The notes beneath the pieces were generated by a model that worked only from the letters and a program-made list of their open reading frames with translations, ran no database searches and had not been told where the DNA came from. 64,000 bases of DNA from IMG/VR virus record IMGVR_UViG_3300021168_000026, positions 1-64,000 of that record; one strand, given 5' to 3'. This stretch comes from a virus. Position 1 is the stretch's first letter, and every line of letters begins with the position of its first letter. Below, piece after piece: positions 7,859 to 17,073 of the stretch. Position numbers and translations under genes: made by a program.

Positions 7859-8140
7859 CTACTTGAGCCTAAACAATCCGCGTGGCAGCTTTTTGAGAAA
7901 ACTAGAATGCTTGAGGACTATCTCCGCGTCCTTCTCTAGGATAGAGAACTCGTCGCCGCCCAACTCCTTGGCCTGCTCGATGAGCTGCTTAGCCGTGAAC
8001 GTGCTCTCTGGCATCGGGGTAAGGAAGATCGCTGCTAGTTGCAACAGTGTCACGATGCCTTCGAGATCTCGTTGATCCAACATCGGAGCCGACACCGTCG
8101 GCCGTTGCCAGGCCTCTACGCCATCAAAATCATAGGCCAT
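7859..8140 (-). CDS. Hypothetical protein (93 aa)
   Basis: Last gene of the minus-strand run. Helical, with a central ALIFL-type hydrophobic stretch and a C-terminal region (ILEKDAEIVLKHSSFLKKLP) that looks like a small wHTH or helical bundle. No recognised family. Its stop abuts the + gene stop. Confidence 0.6.
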   Translation of the reverse strand: MAYDFDGVEAWQRPTVSAPMLDQRDLEGIVTLLQLAAIFLTPMPESTFTAKQLIEQAKELGGDEFSILEKDAEIVLKHSSFLKKLPRGLFRLK

Positions 8141-8149
8141 AGCCGACTG

Positions 8150-8350
8150 TCACGGGCAAGAACCGGCGCCGATCACGCTTCCCACCAACATGCCGAGGAG
8201 GAGACCGCTGCCAGCGCCCGTCTGGGCTGCTGCCTGGAGGCTCCTGCCGCCACGGTGCTTCTCCAGGGCGGGGAGGGCCACCGAGCCGCTGACGGCCCCC
8301 AACACGGCACCGATCAACCCGCCTACGAATGCTCCAGCTCTAGGACTCAT
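8150..8350 (-). CDS. Glycine-zipper membrane protein
   Basis: 66 residues with two Gly-zipper hydrophobic segments (AFVGGLIGAVLGAVSGSV and GSGLLLGMLVGSVIGAG). Gly-zipper proteins insert in or between membranes, sometimes as holin- or lipoprotein-like elements. It lies in a block with a lytic transglycosylase, so a role in envelope disruption is possible but not shown. Confidence 0.65.
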   Translation of the reverse strand: MSPRAGAFVGGLIGAVLGAVSGSVALPALEKHRGGRSLQAAAQTGAGSGLLLGMLVGSVIGAGSCP

Positions 8351-8360
8351 GGGGAGGAGT

Positions 8361-8582
8361 CTACAGCTCCTTGGAGGTCACTTCAAGTTCCCACGGCTCG
8401 CACTGGAGTTTGACCATCGCCAGGGCTCGGGCCTGGTGCCATGTTTGAGCCTTGACGACACAACGTTGAGGCTTTGGCAGAGTACTCTCTACCCACTCTC
8501 CTTCAGCGTTGAATCCCTCCCGCTTGATCGAGGTAGCGGCCCATCGAATCTTACCCGTCGGCGGTGCTTTGGGGTCCTTCAT
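8361..8582 (-). CDS. Hypothetical protein (73 aa)
   Basis: Starts inside the stop of the upstream transglycosylase gene (TGATG). Contains ARALAMVKLQCEPWELEV near the C-terminus. Basic, soluble. Not recognised. Confidence 0.6.
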   Translation of the reverse strand: MKDPKAPPTGKIRWAATSIKREGFNAEGEWVESTLPKPQRCVVKAQTWHQARALAMVKLQCEPWELEVTSKEL

Positions 8583-9148
8583 CGGCCAGCCACTTCCTTA
8601 GCCGAGGCTGTCTTAGCAAGCTCGCGTGCGAGCCTCACCCGCAAGCGAACCTTACCCCGAGCCTTGAAACAGCTCCCCGAGGCCAGGCTCGCGAGCCGCT
8701 CATCGGGAGCGTTACGCCAGCACCCCTTGATGTTCCTGTTAGCTAGATCGAGCCAGTACGAGGCTGCGAAGTAAGGGTCAAACGCCCCGGCGCCGATGCC
8801 CTGTATTTGCCAAGCGCCGAGACTCCTACCGCCATCCCCAACGGCTCGGGCAAAGTTGCCGCTCTCGTAGGAGCTGAACACCGCTAGGAGTGCCGCTTCC
8901 TCTCGGCTCTTGGCCACCTGGGAGATTGCCGAGGCGATGAGGCGCGCGTCTCTTCCTTTCTCGAAGCCGGCTGGCCCGCGGGGGCACCAGTGCGGTGGTC
9001 TCCTCATCAAGGAGCACTCCGATGGAACCCTCCCCATCATCTCGAGTACCTCTACGCCACTCACAACCTTGGCCGAGACAGAAGTCGGGATGATCGAGGT
9101 GAGGGCTACAGCAAAAAGGACACATAGAGCCTTGGTAGAAAAGGGCAT
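8579..9148 (-). CDS. Secreted lytic transglycosylase-like muramidase
   Basis: 189 residues. N-terminal signal peptide (MPFSTKALCVLFAVALTS, cleavage near SVSA-K). The segment VFSSYESGNFARAVGDGG followed by SLGAWQI matches the catalytic core of SLT lysozymes: the Glu in the ESG motif and the GxxSxGxWQI strand. It should cleave peptidoglycan in the periplasm. It heads a minus-strand set of small genes with a Gly-zipper protein. Two Cys pairs may be disulfides. Confidence 0.8.
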   Translation of the reverse strand: MPFSTKALCVLFAVALTSIIPTSVSAKVVSGVEVLEMMGRVPSECSLMRRPPHWCPRGPAGFEKGRDARLIASAISQVAKSREEAALLAVFSSYESGNFARAVGDGGRSLGAWQIQGIGAGAFDPYFAASYWLDLANRNIKGCWRNAPDERLASLASGSCFKARGKVRLRVRLARELAKTASAKEVAGR

Positions 9149-9166
9149 CCCTGGAGGATGGGTTCG

Positions 9167-9412
9167 CTATGACGAGGCGTCAAGGTCACCGGAGAGTCTC
9201 TTGATGTAGTGCCTGATGCAGAGCCTTTCGCCGGCCTCGGTAATACGAAAGACCACCCTTTTGCAGAGCTCACAGCAGTCGACCGGCCTACCCCCGGAAG
9301 CCTTGTAGGCCTTGAGCCTACGCTGACGAGCAAGCTCGGCTCGACGCTGGCGCTTGTCATGCCCGAGCGCGCGCTGCCAGAGCGGTCTGACGTCTCCCGG
9401 CCAATCACTCAT
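9167..9412 (-). CDS. Small basic zinc-finger-like protein
   Basis: 81 residues; basic helix (DKRQRRAELARQRRLKAYK) followed by CCELC and a later CIRH, which could form one Cys3His site. The ATG overlaps the stop of the 44-residue gene upstream (ATGA). A longer overlapping frame (9106-9408) is rejected as a shadow. Confidence 0.6.
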   Translation of the reverse strand: MSDWPGDVRPLWQRALGHDKRQRRAELARQRRLKAYKASGGRPVDCCELCKRVVFRITEAGERLCIRHYIKRLSGDLDASS

Positions 9413-9543
9413 ACTTCCTCTTGTATACGACGTCGATCACTCGGCCTCGACCGCTCGTCGATCGGGGAATGGTTGCTCTTGTGAGGCTTGCAGAGGAGGC
9501 AGCCGGCCCGGCGTTTCTTGGGTCGCTTGCGCTTATGATTCAC
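9409..9543 (-). CDS. 44-residue CLLCKPHK-motif protein
   Basis: Very short gene linked by GTGA to the gene before and ATGA to the gene after. Basic start (NHKRKRPKKRR) and the motif AGCLLCKPHKSN. I recall short phage and bacterial hypothetical proteins with a GCLLCKPxK core; what they do is unknown. The double overlap and the motif make it credible despite its size. Confidence 0.6.
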   Translation of the reverse strand: MNHKRKRPKKRRAGCLLCKPHKSNHSPIDERSRPSDRRRIQEEV

Positions 9544-9968
9544 GGCTTGTGTTCAATAACCGGTGCCGGAGGCTGCGGCAAGCTGAAATGTCTCGAGGCC
9601 CACCCGATCCCCCAGAACGCCAAAGCTAGGAGGATGTATCCTAGAGCTTTCTTGAAGGGGTCTTGCAGAAACCACGGCGGCTTGCTCTTCCTCGAAGTAG
9701 GCAACGAGGGTGGCGGGGGGATGATATGGCGGCCGGTACCGTTGGTGAAGGCCCGATCCTCGGCATCACGCTCGGCATCTTTCTCCAGACGAGATAGACG
9801 CTGCAAGGCCTCTGACTGGAACTCCTCATCTTTGCCGAGGTGCTTCTGGAGCAGGTCATGGGTAGCGCGGGCTGTAATACCCTTGGCCCTGTCGGCATTC
9901 CATTCACTGAAGAACCACTCTTGGAGCAGCTCAAGGCTCGGCCGGGAGGGTTGTCTGTCGTCGGGCAT
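9540..9968 (-). CDS. Coiled-coil protein with C-terminal membrane segment
   Basis: 142 residues from ATG 9968, which overlaps the upstream TAA by one base. Helical, charged middle (LLQKHLGKDEEFQSEALQRL, SRLEKDAERDAEDR), Pro-rich linker (IIPPPPSLP), then one hydrophobic segment (ALGYILLALAFWGIGW) near the C-terminus. A tail-anchored membrane protein; could belong to lysis or virion membrane, undecided. Confidence 0.6.
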   Translation of the reverse strand: MPDDRQPSRPSLELLQEWFFSEWNADRAKGITARATHDLLQKHLGKDEEFQSEALQRLSRLEKDAERDAEDRAFTNGTGRHIIPPPPSLPTSRKSKPPWFLQDPFKKALGYILLALAFWGIGWASRHFSLPQPPAPVIEHKP

Positions 9969-10612
9969 TAGGCCACCAACATGGTGGGCAGCCTGGAGAG
10001 CTTGTCTTCCTGCACGCAATCCAGATCAACATCAAGGAGACCGGTCGGGAGGGTGAGGGTCAGCGTCGGGTAAAGTTGCAGCATGCAGTAATCGACGTTG
10101 GCGACCGGCCCGACATTCGAAAGGGATTTCCAGTAGCGAGTGAAGGGCAGCTGGTAGAGGCCTTGGGGAGTCAGCGGCACCCCCGAGCCGTTGTAGCCCA
10201 TCGCAATGAGGTGCGCCGGTTGTATGACTCCACACCATGCCTTCGAGTAGTCGATCGTCTCCTGCGGCCCCCCGGACATACCCTCAAGGTCGCACCCGAT
10301 TGTCATGCCTGGGAGATCGGCGCCTAGTGCTCTCGCCAACCGGAGCTCACGCATCCCATCGGCGGCCCCCAAGCCTGCCGAGGGCAGCCACCCATTAGGT
10401 CGACTTTCTCCGACGAGCATCAAGCCTAGCCCACTAGCTAAAATATTTGATATCTCCTGTAGAGACAAATTCTCAGTATATCTCGACAGGAACGTAAATC
10501 CAGTCCGGGTGCCAGGTATTGTATAGTCTGCGAGAGCTATAATTTGCGCTTGACTAAGCGGCGTCAACATATCGGCTCCCACCGCACCGGTTGGTACAGG
10601 CATTACACGCAT
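9968..10612 (-). CDS. DUF1906-type glycoside hydrolase-like protein
   Basis: 214 residues. YTIPGTRTGFTFLSRYTENLSLQEI (shown in part: FLSRYTENLSLQEI), then GLGLMLVGE, a strand with an acid pair (GCDLEGM) and VDYCMLQLYP recall the Rv2525c-like DUF1906 TIM barrels, related to GH25 muramidases and found in phage and actinobacterial cell-wall enzymes. No signal peptide, so it would need a lysis pathway or act in the virion. Catalysis by the Asp-x-Glu pair is inferred. Confidence 0.65.
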   Translation of the reverse strand: MRVMPVPTGAVGADMLTPLSQAQIIALADYTIPGTRTGFTFLSRYTENLSLQEISNILASGLGLMLVGESRPNGWLPSAGLGAADGMRELRLARALGADLPGMTIGCDLEGMSGGPQETIDYSKAWCGVIQPAHLIAMGYNGSGVPLTPQGLYQLPFTRYWKSLSNVGPVANVDYCMLQLYPTLTLTLPTGLLDVDLDCVQEDKLSRLPTMLVA

Positions 10613-10624
10613 CGGAATTTACTC

Positions 10625-11748
<1,124 letters not shown>

Positions 11749-11755
11749 GAGGCCC

Positions 11756-11782
11756 TTGACTGCCGAGGCTGGCAGCTATAAG
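11756..11782 (+). promoter_or_regulatory. Possible promoter TTGACT-15-TATAAG
   Basis: TTGACT (11756-11761) and TATAAG (11777-11782) separated by 15 nt, shorter than the ideal 17, end 11 nt before the glycosyltransferase ATG. It is one of the few places in the window with both boxes recognisable. Confidence 0.4.
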
Positions 11783-11793
11783 TTGGCTCGCCA

Positions 11794-12570
11794 ATGGCAG
11801 CCAAGCCTAAGATCCTCATCTACACGCCGACCGCCGGGGGTGCTGAGAGCGCCTCGATCAAGAGCGCCTACCACACCGCGGTGCTCGGATTGGCGCGCAA
11901 CCCCAGCCTCGATTTTCTCGACCTGCGGCTGTTTGTCAACTCAAGTGACCTGCCGAGAGTACGGAGCCATGCCTCAGCGATATTCCTTCAGAGGAAGGAA
12001 TTCACCCACCTCCTCGGCTGGGATGAGGATATCGCCGCCTCGGTAGAACAAATCGCTACCTGTCTTAGGGGCATGCTAGCCAGTGGGTTCGATTGCGTCG
12101 GCGCCGCGTATCCGCACAAGGCTATCAACTGGCAACGAGTCGCCGAGGCCGCAGCTAGGGGGGTTACCGATCCTACTCAACTTGAGGCAGCGGGGGTTGA
12201 TCTTGTCTACCGCCAGCTCCAGGCCAAATCAGGAACCACCGAAAAGGGCTGCATCGAGGTCGATGGGGTAGGGACCGGCTTCTTTCTCACCTCCCGCAGG
12301 TGCGTTGAAAAGATGGCCTCTGAGTATGCGGTCAGCCTCACCTTCACTGACGACATCGATCGTGTATCACAGAAGCTGGTCGGTCTTTACCTGGAGACCG
12401 TCTCGGGCAAACCTGAAGACCCTCTGCTGATGCACGACTTCAAATTCTGCGAACGTTGGCAGAATCTAGGTGAGAGAGTGATGCTCTACGTTGGGCCGGG
12501 GGCACCGCTCAACCACATTGGTAGCTACGTCTTCCGGGGGTTCCCCCTCGGCCAAGGGAGTTCAACATGA
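11794..12570 (+). CDS. Family-2-like (GT-A) glycosyltransferase
   Basis: 258 residues. Reads ILIYTPTAGG at the N-terminus, LLGWDEDI (the DxD-type metal/nucleotide-sugar motif), FDCVGAAYPHKAINW, and GTGFFLTSRRCVEKM: the layout of phage and bacterial GT-A enzymes that make short glycans. Placed between collagen fibre 1 and an S74 fibre, it may modify Thr of the Gly-X-Thr fibres (inference). Overlaps the next gene by 4 nt. Confidence 0.75.
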   Translation: MAAKPKILIYTPTAGGAESASIKSAYHTAVLGLARNPSLDFLDLRLFVNSSDLPRVRSHASAIFLQRKEFTHLLGWDEDIAASVEQIATCLRGMLASGFDCVGAAYPHKAINWQRVAEAAARGVTDPTQLEAAGVDLVYRQLQAKSGTTEKGCIEVDGVGTGFFLTSRRCVEKMASEYAVSLTFTDDIDRVSQKLVGLYLETVSGKPEDPLLMHDFKFCERWQNLGERVMLYVGPGAPLNHIGSYVFRGFPLGQGSST

Positions 12571-13418
12571 AGAGATTGGTAGCGGTAGCGGTTTGCGCGC
12601 TCATTGGGCTACTCTCACTCGCGCAGCCCGCCTGGGCCATACTAACGTCTGACAGCACTAACATCGGGGCTCATCCTAGCTATGGTACAAGCTGGAGTTC
12701 GTTTTGGCGCACAAATTCCGACTACTCGATGCTCACGGACGGAAACGGTACGTTTATCAACGCACCTGGTACGTCTGGGAACTCTCGGTCTATCATGTTC
12801 CGGCTGAACAACAGCTGCCCGTTCCAGCGGTGCGTAACCGACCCCTACGGGTTCTCATCGATGGCGTACATCGACGCTCATGCCAATTTCAATATCGCGG
12901 GGACAATCACGGCAGAGATGGGCAACGGGGGCTCTGGCAAGTTCCTCGCGGACTCGGTCGAGATCTCGCTCGTCGATTCTCACAGCAATACGGTATTCGA
13001 TGTGGTCTCGACGGGAGACCTAACCATCTCTGGTACCGGGTCCAAACCGGGCGGCGGGATGTGGGCCTCTACATCAGACATACGCACTAAGCGCAACGAG
13101 GCTCCCTTTACGAGAGGGCTTGAGGTTCTCAATCGGATTCATCCGGTCTCCTACGAGTACAACGGCCTCGGCGGCGAGCGTGCTACCGGGGTGCGGTACG
13201 TGGGGGTCAACGCCCAAGACCTGGAGCCCTTGGCCCCGTCGATGATATCGACACGCAAGGGTAAGCTCCGGCCGACCGACGCCGAGGAGACCGACATCAA
13301 GCAGGTAAACCCGAGCGAGTTTGTCTACCTGCTCATCAACGCTGTCAACCAGCAGCAGCGGCAGATCGAATCGCTGCGCGCCGAAGTCAATCAACTCAAG
13401 GCTAGGCCGAATCGATGA
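12567..13418 (+). CDS. Secreted fibre/spike with C-terminal S74 intramolecular chaperone
   Basis: 283 residues. It begins with a Sec-type signal (MKRLVAVAVCALIGLLSLAQ, cleavage near AWA-I), unusual for a phage fibre. The C-terminal ~110 residues are an S74 (endosialidase-type) autoproteolytic chaperone: SDIRTKRNE with the cleavage Ser, RIHPVSYEYNG, VGVNAQDLE, then a coiled coil (NQQQRQIESLRAEVNQLK). Such domains trimerise fibres and cut themselves off. The central part is Gly/Ser/Asn-rich beta structure. Confidence 0.85.
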   Translation: MKRLVAVAVCALIGLLSLAQPAWAILTSDSTNIGAHPSYGTSWSSFWRTNSDYSMLTDGNGTFINAPGTSGNSRSIMFRLNNSCPFQRCVTDPYGFSSMAYIDAHANFNIAGTITAEMGNGGSGKFLADSVEISLVDSHSNTVFDVVSTGDLTISGTGSKPGGGMWASTSDIRTKRNEAPFTRGLEVLNRIHPVSYEYNGLGGERATGVRYVGVNAQDLEPLAPSMISTRKGKLRPTDAEETDIKQVNPSEFVYLLINAVNQQQRQIESLRAEVNQLKARPNR

Positions 13419-15190
13419 AAATCCATGTTCTGGGCATTCCCCACACGCAGACCAACGAGCTCTTCACCACATGCGCCTTTACGCAGAAGGCCCTGAACCT
13501 CTGCAAGATGATGCACCGCCGGGGCCATGAGGTCTACCACTACGGCGTTGAAGGCAGCGTCGTTGAATGCACCGAGCACATCTCCGTGGTCAACAAGGAA
13601 GAGTGGGAAGCGCTCTACCCCCACCCGGGCACCGGCTACTACAACTTGGAGACTGGCGGGATCTACGCAGCCTACCATGCCAAGTGGGCTCAGAACTGCC
13701 ACCTAGAGCTGGCCCAACGAGTGGGCAAGCCGATGACGGAGATCATCGCGCTTACCTGGGGCGGCACCCAGCGCACCGCGTGCGAGGGCATACAGCAATT
13801 CCTCGTTGAATCGGGGATCGGGTACAAGCACTCGTGGAGTGACTTCCGGGTCTACGAGAGTTACGCGTGGCTCCATATGCATATGGGCGCGGCCGGTCAT
13901 TGGGAAGGAGGCAAGTGGTACTGGGCGGTCATCCCCAATGCTTTTGACTTGAATAAATTTACCTTCAACGCAAACCGGGGAGAGGACTTCCTCTATCTCG
14001 GCAGGCTGAACGCTGATAAGGGTGTAGGGCTTGCGGTGCATGTAGCCAAGGAGGTTGGCCGGAAGATCACGATCTGCGGCCAAGGTGACCCTACACCTTT
14101 TCTCAACGGCAACCCTCATGCGAGTTACTTACCGCCGGTAGGCGTTGAGGATCGAAGGAGACTCCTTTCCCAAGCCAGGGCAGTGTTCTGCCCTAGCATC
14201 TATGTGGAGCCGTTCTGCGGCACCAACGTGGAAGCGCAGCTAAGTGGAGCGCCGGTCATCACTAGCGACTTCGGGGTGTTTCCGGAGACAGTGGTCCACG
14301 GGAAGACGGGCTTCCGCTGCCGTAGTTTCGAGCAGTTCGTCTGGGCTGCCAAGAACATTGACAAGATCAGTCCTGTCGATTGCCGCGAATGGGCCGGGGA
14401 TAATTTCTCGTTGGAGCGTGTCGCCCTGATGTATGAGGAGTTCTTCCAACAAATCCTCAACGTCGGCCGACGCGAGGGGTTCTATCTCCCCAACCCCAAT
14501 CGGACCCAGCTCGATTGGCTAAACAAGGATTGGGATTCAAACGAATTGAATCTCGATCGAGCCCATGAGCCTCCGCCTGACGGGCCGACCACCGGTGAGC
14601 AGAGCGAATGGGAAGAAGCCCAACATTGGGAACGAGGCTGGTGGGGTCTAGAGTGGGGCCCTCACTGGGATGAAGAACTGAAAAAGCAGGAGACCTACTT
14701 CCGCTTGATGGGGATACCTGAAAACCGAGACTTTGGCGCTAAAGAGATTCTCGACGTAGGCTGCGGGCCTGTCTCTCTACTCCAGCGTTCAACGCATGGG
14801 CCGAGCCGGGGAGTCGATCCCTTGGCCGTCTCGGCCGAAACCCTCAAGCGCTACACCGACGCCAACGTTGAGTTCCTCAACATCAAAGCTGAGGAGATGC
14901 CCGAAGACAAGCAGTTTGATGAAATCTGGATGTATAACTGTTTACAGCACACGGATGACCCTGACCTGATCCTCCAGAAAATCGCTCGGCTTGGCAAGAC
15001 GGTGAGAATATTCGAGTGGGTGGATCTCGGCGTCTGCCCCGGTCATCCGCAAAATTTGACCGAGTCTATGTTCCTCCGGGTGTTCGGTGGGCCTGACTGG
15101 GAGCGCCACATCTGGAACATAGGTGAGCTCCGGGACTTCGGAGGCACGGTCACCAACAAGTACCTCGCCATCCACGCGACCCGCCGATGA
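13415..15190 (+). CDS. Fusion of GT4 glycosyltransferase and SAM-dependent methyltransferase
   Basis: 591 residues. Residues ~1-350 form a GT-B family 4 enzyme: LYLGRLNADKGVGLAV, GQGDPTPF, and the EX7E-type region PSIYVEPFCGTNVEAQLSG followed by PVITSDFG. After a linker, residues ~440-590 are a class I methyltransferase (EILDVGCGPVSLLQR, then DEIWMYNCLQHTDDP). One chain could add a sugar and O-methylate it as a cap. It follows the S74 fibre in the collagen/appendage block and overlaps its neighbours by 4 nt on both sides. Confidence 0.85.
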   Translation: MKIHVLGIPHTQTNELFTTCAFTQKALNLCKMMHRRGHEVYHYGVEGSVVECTEHISVVNKEEWEALYPHPGTGYYNLETGGIYAAYHAKWAQNCHLELAQRVGKPMTEIIALTWGGTQRTACEGIQQFLVESGIGYKHSWSDFRVYESYAWLHMHMGAAGHWEGGKWYWAVIPNAFDLNKFTFNANRGEDFLYLGRLNADKGVGLAVHVAKEVGRKITICGQGDPTPFLNGNPHASYLPPVGVEDRRRLLSQARAVFCPSIYVEPFCGTNVEAQLSGAPVITSDFGVFPETVVHGKTGFRCRSFEQFVWAAKNIDKISPVDCREWAGDNFSLERVALMYEEFFQQILNVGRREGFYLPNPNRTQLDWLNKDWDSNELNLDRAHEPPPDGPTTGEQSEWEEAQHWERGWWGLEWGPHWDEELKKQETYFRLMGIPENRDFGAKEILDVGCGPVSLLQRSTHGPSRGVDPLAVSAETLKRYTDANVEFLNIKAEEMPEDKQFDEIWMYNCLQHTDDPDLILQKIARLGKTVRIFEWVDLGVCPGHPQNLTESMFLRVFGGPDWERHIWNIGELRDFGGTVTNKYLAIHATRR

Positions 15191-15363
15191 AGTTTTTCGA
15201 CTACCTCCAGATAGTAAATACAGCTCTAGCTATGATCTGCTACATAGTTGGGTGGTGGGCTTTAGCTCGTGGTGCGTTAGCCTCGGCTGGGTGGTTCTTC
15301 GCGCTAGGTGTCGCTCTCGTGTTACCCTTCACGGGTGAGCCAAGTTGCAACAGTCAGGACTGA
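15187..15363 (+). CDS. Small membrane protein, holin-like
   Basis: 58 residues in an ATGA overlap with the previous gene. Two hydrophobic segments (LQIVNTALAMICYIVGWWAL and GALASAGWFFALGVALVLPF) separated by Arg-Gly, then a short polar tail. Its 3' end overlaps the start of the lysozyme gene by 29 nt. Small two-TM proteins next to a lysozyme are typically holins; that role is inferred. Confidence 0.65.
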   Translation: MKFFDYLQIVNTALAMICYIVGWWALARGALASAGWFFALGVALVLPFTGEPSCNSQD

Positions 15364-15931
15364 CGCTACGCCGGGGGAAGTGCTCGGAGCCATCAAGGCC
15401 GCCCTCCCCGACGCGCCCCAAATGGCGCTCGCGATCATCGCCGCCCAATCGGGAGTGGAGACAGCAAACTGGTCTCCGGACGGCTTCAAAAATTTCAACC
15501 TGGGTAACATCACCGTCGGCCCCAACTCCAGCCAAGATTGGATGGTCCAAGGGTCCAACCCCCTCCACTTCGCAGCCTACTCAAGCCTCAAGGAGGGGGC
15601 CCAGGCGATGGTCGACTGGCTCCGCACCCGCGGTGCGTTGGGGGCGGCCTATGCTGGGAGTGTAGCGAACTACGTCGGCGCACTTCGCCGTGGGTGTTAC
15701 CTGGGGTGCGTCGGCCAAGGCTCCACGACTGAGCAGGACTACATCAACTACGAGGCGGGGATCAACGCTCGGCTCCCTCGGCTGTTGGCAACTACCCCTA
15801 TCCTTCCACAGAGCCTCCCTAAGCAATTGATCGCAGCGGGGGCCATCCTCGCGGTAGCCGGGGCAACAGCCTACGCGATCGACGATTCGCTTTTCAGGGC
15901 CGCCTGGCGTAAATTGAAGCGCCTTTTATGA
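15335..15931 (+). CDS. Membrane-anchored glucosaminidase/lysozyme-like enzyme
   Basis: 198 residues from a GTG at 15335 (upstream in-frame codons would read through the holin-like gene). ALAIIAAQSGVETANW contains the catalytic Glu of FlgJ/glucosaminidase-type lysozymes, followed by FKNFNLGNITVG and HFAAYSSLKEGAQAMVDWL, typical of that family. Near the C-terminus a hydrophobic segment (LIAAGAILAVAGATAYAI) and a basic tail (AAWRKLKRLL) form a tail anchor. A lysozyme tethered to a membrane suits a virion with an internal membrane, as in PRD1-like viruses, or a host-lysis enzyme. Confidence 0.8.
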   Translation: MSQVATVRTDATPGEVLGAIKAALPDAPQMALAIIAAQSGVETANWSPDGFKNFNLGNITVGPNSSQDWMVQGSNPLHFAAYSSLKEGAQAMVDWLRTRGALGAAYAGSVANYVGALRRGCYLGCVGQGSTTEQDYINYEAGINARLPRLLATTPILPQSLPKQLIAAGAILAVAGATAYAIDDSLFRAAWRKLKRLL

Positions 15932-16143
15932 GCTCTGAGATCCAAACTCTCATCTTCCCCAAGCGTTTCGGCTGGACGGTCGCCAAGGCGCTCCGCTGGG
16001 CCGACGCGCACGGCCTAGCAACGAGGAAGGTGGATCTGACCTCGAGCTCAATTCGAGTGCGGCAGCATCCCCCAGGCCGTTTCAAGAGGCTCCGAACGAT
16101 CTGGCTAGGCCCAAAGGTTCAAGCCGTCGTCGGCTTCTACTAA
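15928..16143 (+). CDS. Small hypothetical protein (71 aa)
   Basis: ATGA overlap with the lysozyme gene. Reads LIFPKRFGWTVAKALRWADAH then RVRQHPPGRFKRLRTIWLG: a short alpha/beta protein that recurs in phage genomes in my experience as an unnamed family. Basic C-terminus. No function assigned. Confidence 0.65.
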   Translation: MSSEIQTLIFPKRFGWTVAKALRWADAHGLATRKVDLTSSSIRVRQHPPGRFKRLRTIWLGPKVQAVVGFY

Positions 16144-16144
16144 C

Positions 16145-16546
16145 ATGCCGCCGCGGCAGGTCGGCGGGTGGCCTCTCAGCGCCCTCATCCAAGGGATTCA
16201 GACGGTTGCGGGCGGGTCACCGGCTAACCATCTCATCGAGTTGCCAGTTTCCTTTGACATGACCTCGGTGTTGATCCTAGGCCAAGTGGCCGAGGGCTCT
16301 AGGGTATTAGGCGTCTACCTGTTGGTAGAATCCCCCTTCGACGACCCCGCTGCTTTTATCGAGCTAGGAACGAGTCTCAATCACTCGTTACTATTCGGGC
16401 TGGGAGACGCCCTCTTGACCAAAGTCGGACAATACGATAAGGACGATATTATCATCTTCCCTGCAACCGACGTGCTCGCCCTACGCATGCACCCCGGTGC
16501 CTCGACACAAGGCAGCGGCCTGCTGCTGTATGAGGTCCTCGGATGA
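16145..16546 (+). CDS. Probable structural protein (133 aa)
   Basis: Beta-rich, no Cys, with repeated short hydrophobic strands (SVLILGQVAEGSRVLGVYLL). It opens a run of four coupled genes (16145-18082) that look like appendage components. Exact role unknown. Confidence 0.55.
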   Translation: MPPRQVGGWPLSALIQGIQTVAGGSPANHLIELPVSFDMTSVLILGQVAEGSRVLGVYLLVESPFDDPAAFIELGTSLNHSLLFGLGDALLTKVGQYDKDDIIIFPATDVLALRMHPGASTQGSGLLLYEVLG

Positions 16547-17073
16547 GCCTCTGGTCAAAGATTCGTGGCACCATCGAGACAATTTTCCAGATTGGGCTGG
16601 GAGGGCCACAGCTCAAAAATAACGGCGGTGCCGTCGAAGTCCGCAACGCTGCGGACACGGCCTTCGCCATCGCGCGCGGCGCGACACCGGTAGCGGCCAA
16701 CGACCTCACGACGAAAGCCTACGTTGACTCTGGGGGAGCTTCAGGGGCAGTCGCGGAGATTCGTTTCGCGATCGGCACCGGCGCTACCCAAAACAGCGCT
16801 ACCCAGATCCCCGCTGGGGCGTTCATCTCCAGCACCGAAGTCGAGATCACTACCCCCTACAGCGGTGGAGCGACGATCACGGTAGGCCAGACTGGCACCC
16901 CGGCCCTTCTCCAAGCGACGAGCGACAACGCGCCAACGCTTGCGGGGACCTACCAAGTCAACGGTGATACGGCTTGGGGCGCTTCCCCGTTGACAGTACT
17001 GGTCACCGTCGGCGGCGCGCCCGGGGCCGGCGCTGGCTTCGTCATCGTTCGCTACAGCGAGACTCTCCCGTGA
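16543..17073 (+). CDS. Fibre/adapter protein A
   Basis: 176 residues. N-terminal module MSLWSKIRGTIETIFQIGLG is repeated in the next gene. It is followed by NAADTAFAIARGATPVAAND and TTKAYVDSG, a join motif seen between tail-fibre domains, and then a beta-rich domain. Probably a fibre or base adapter. Overlaps its neighbours by GTGA/ATGA. Confidence 0.65.
   Translation: MSLWSKIRGTIETIFQIGLGGPQLKNNGGAVEVRNAADTAFAIARGATPVAANDLTTKAYVDSGGASGAVAEIRFAIGTGATQNSATQIPAGAFISSTEVEITTPYSGGATITVGQTGTPALLQATSDNAPTLAGTYQVNGDTAWGASPLTVLVTVGGAPGAGAGFVIVRYSETLP

Noticed and set aside
9106-9408. 100-codon minus ORF overlapping 9167-9412
   Set aside because: Ser/Arg-rich with no motif; the other frame has a Cys/His site and an ATGA coupling.
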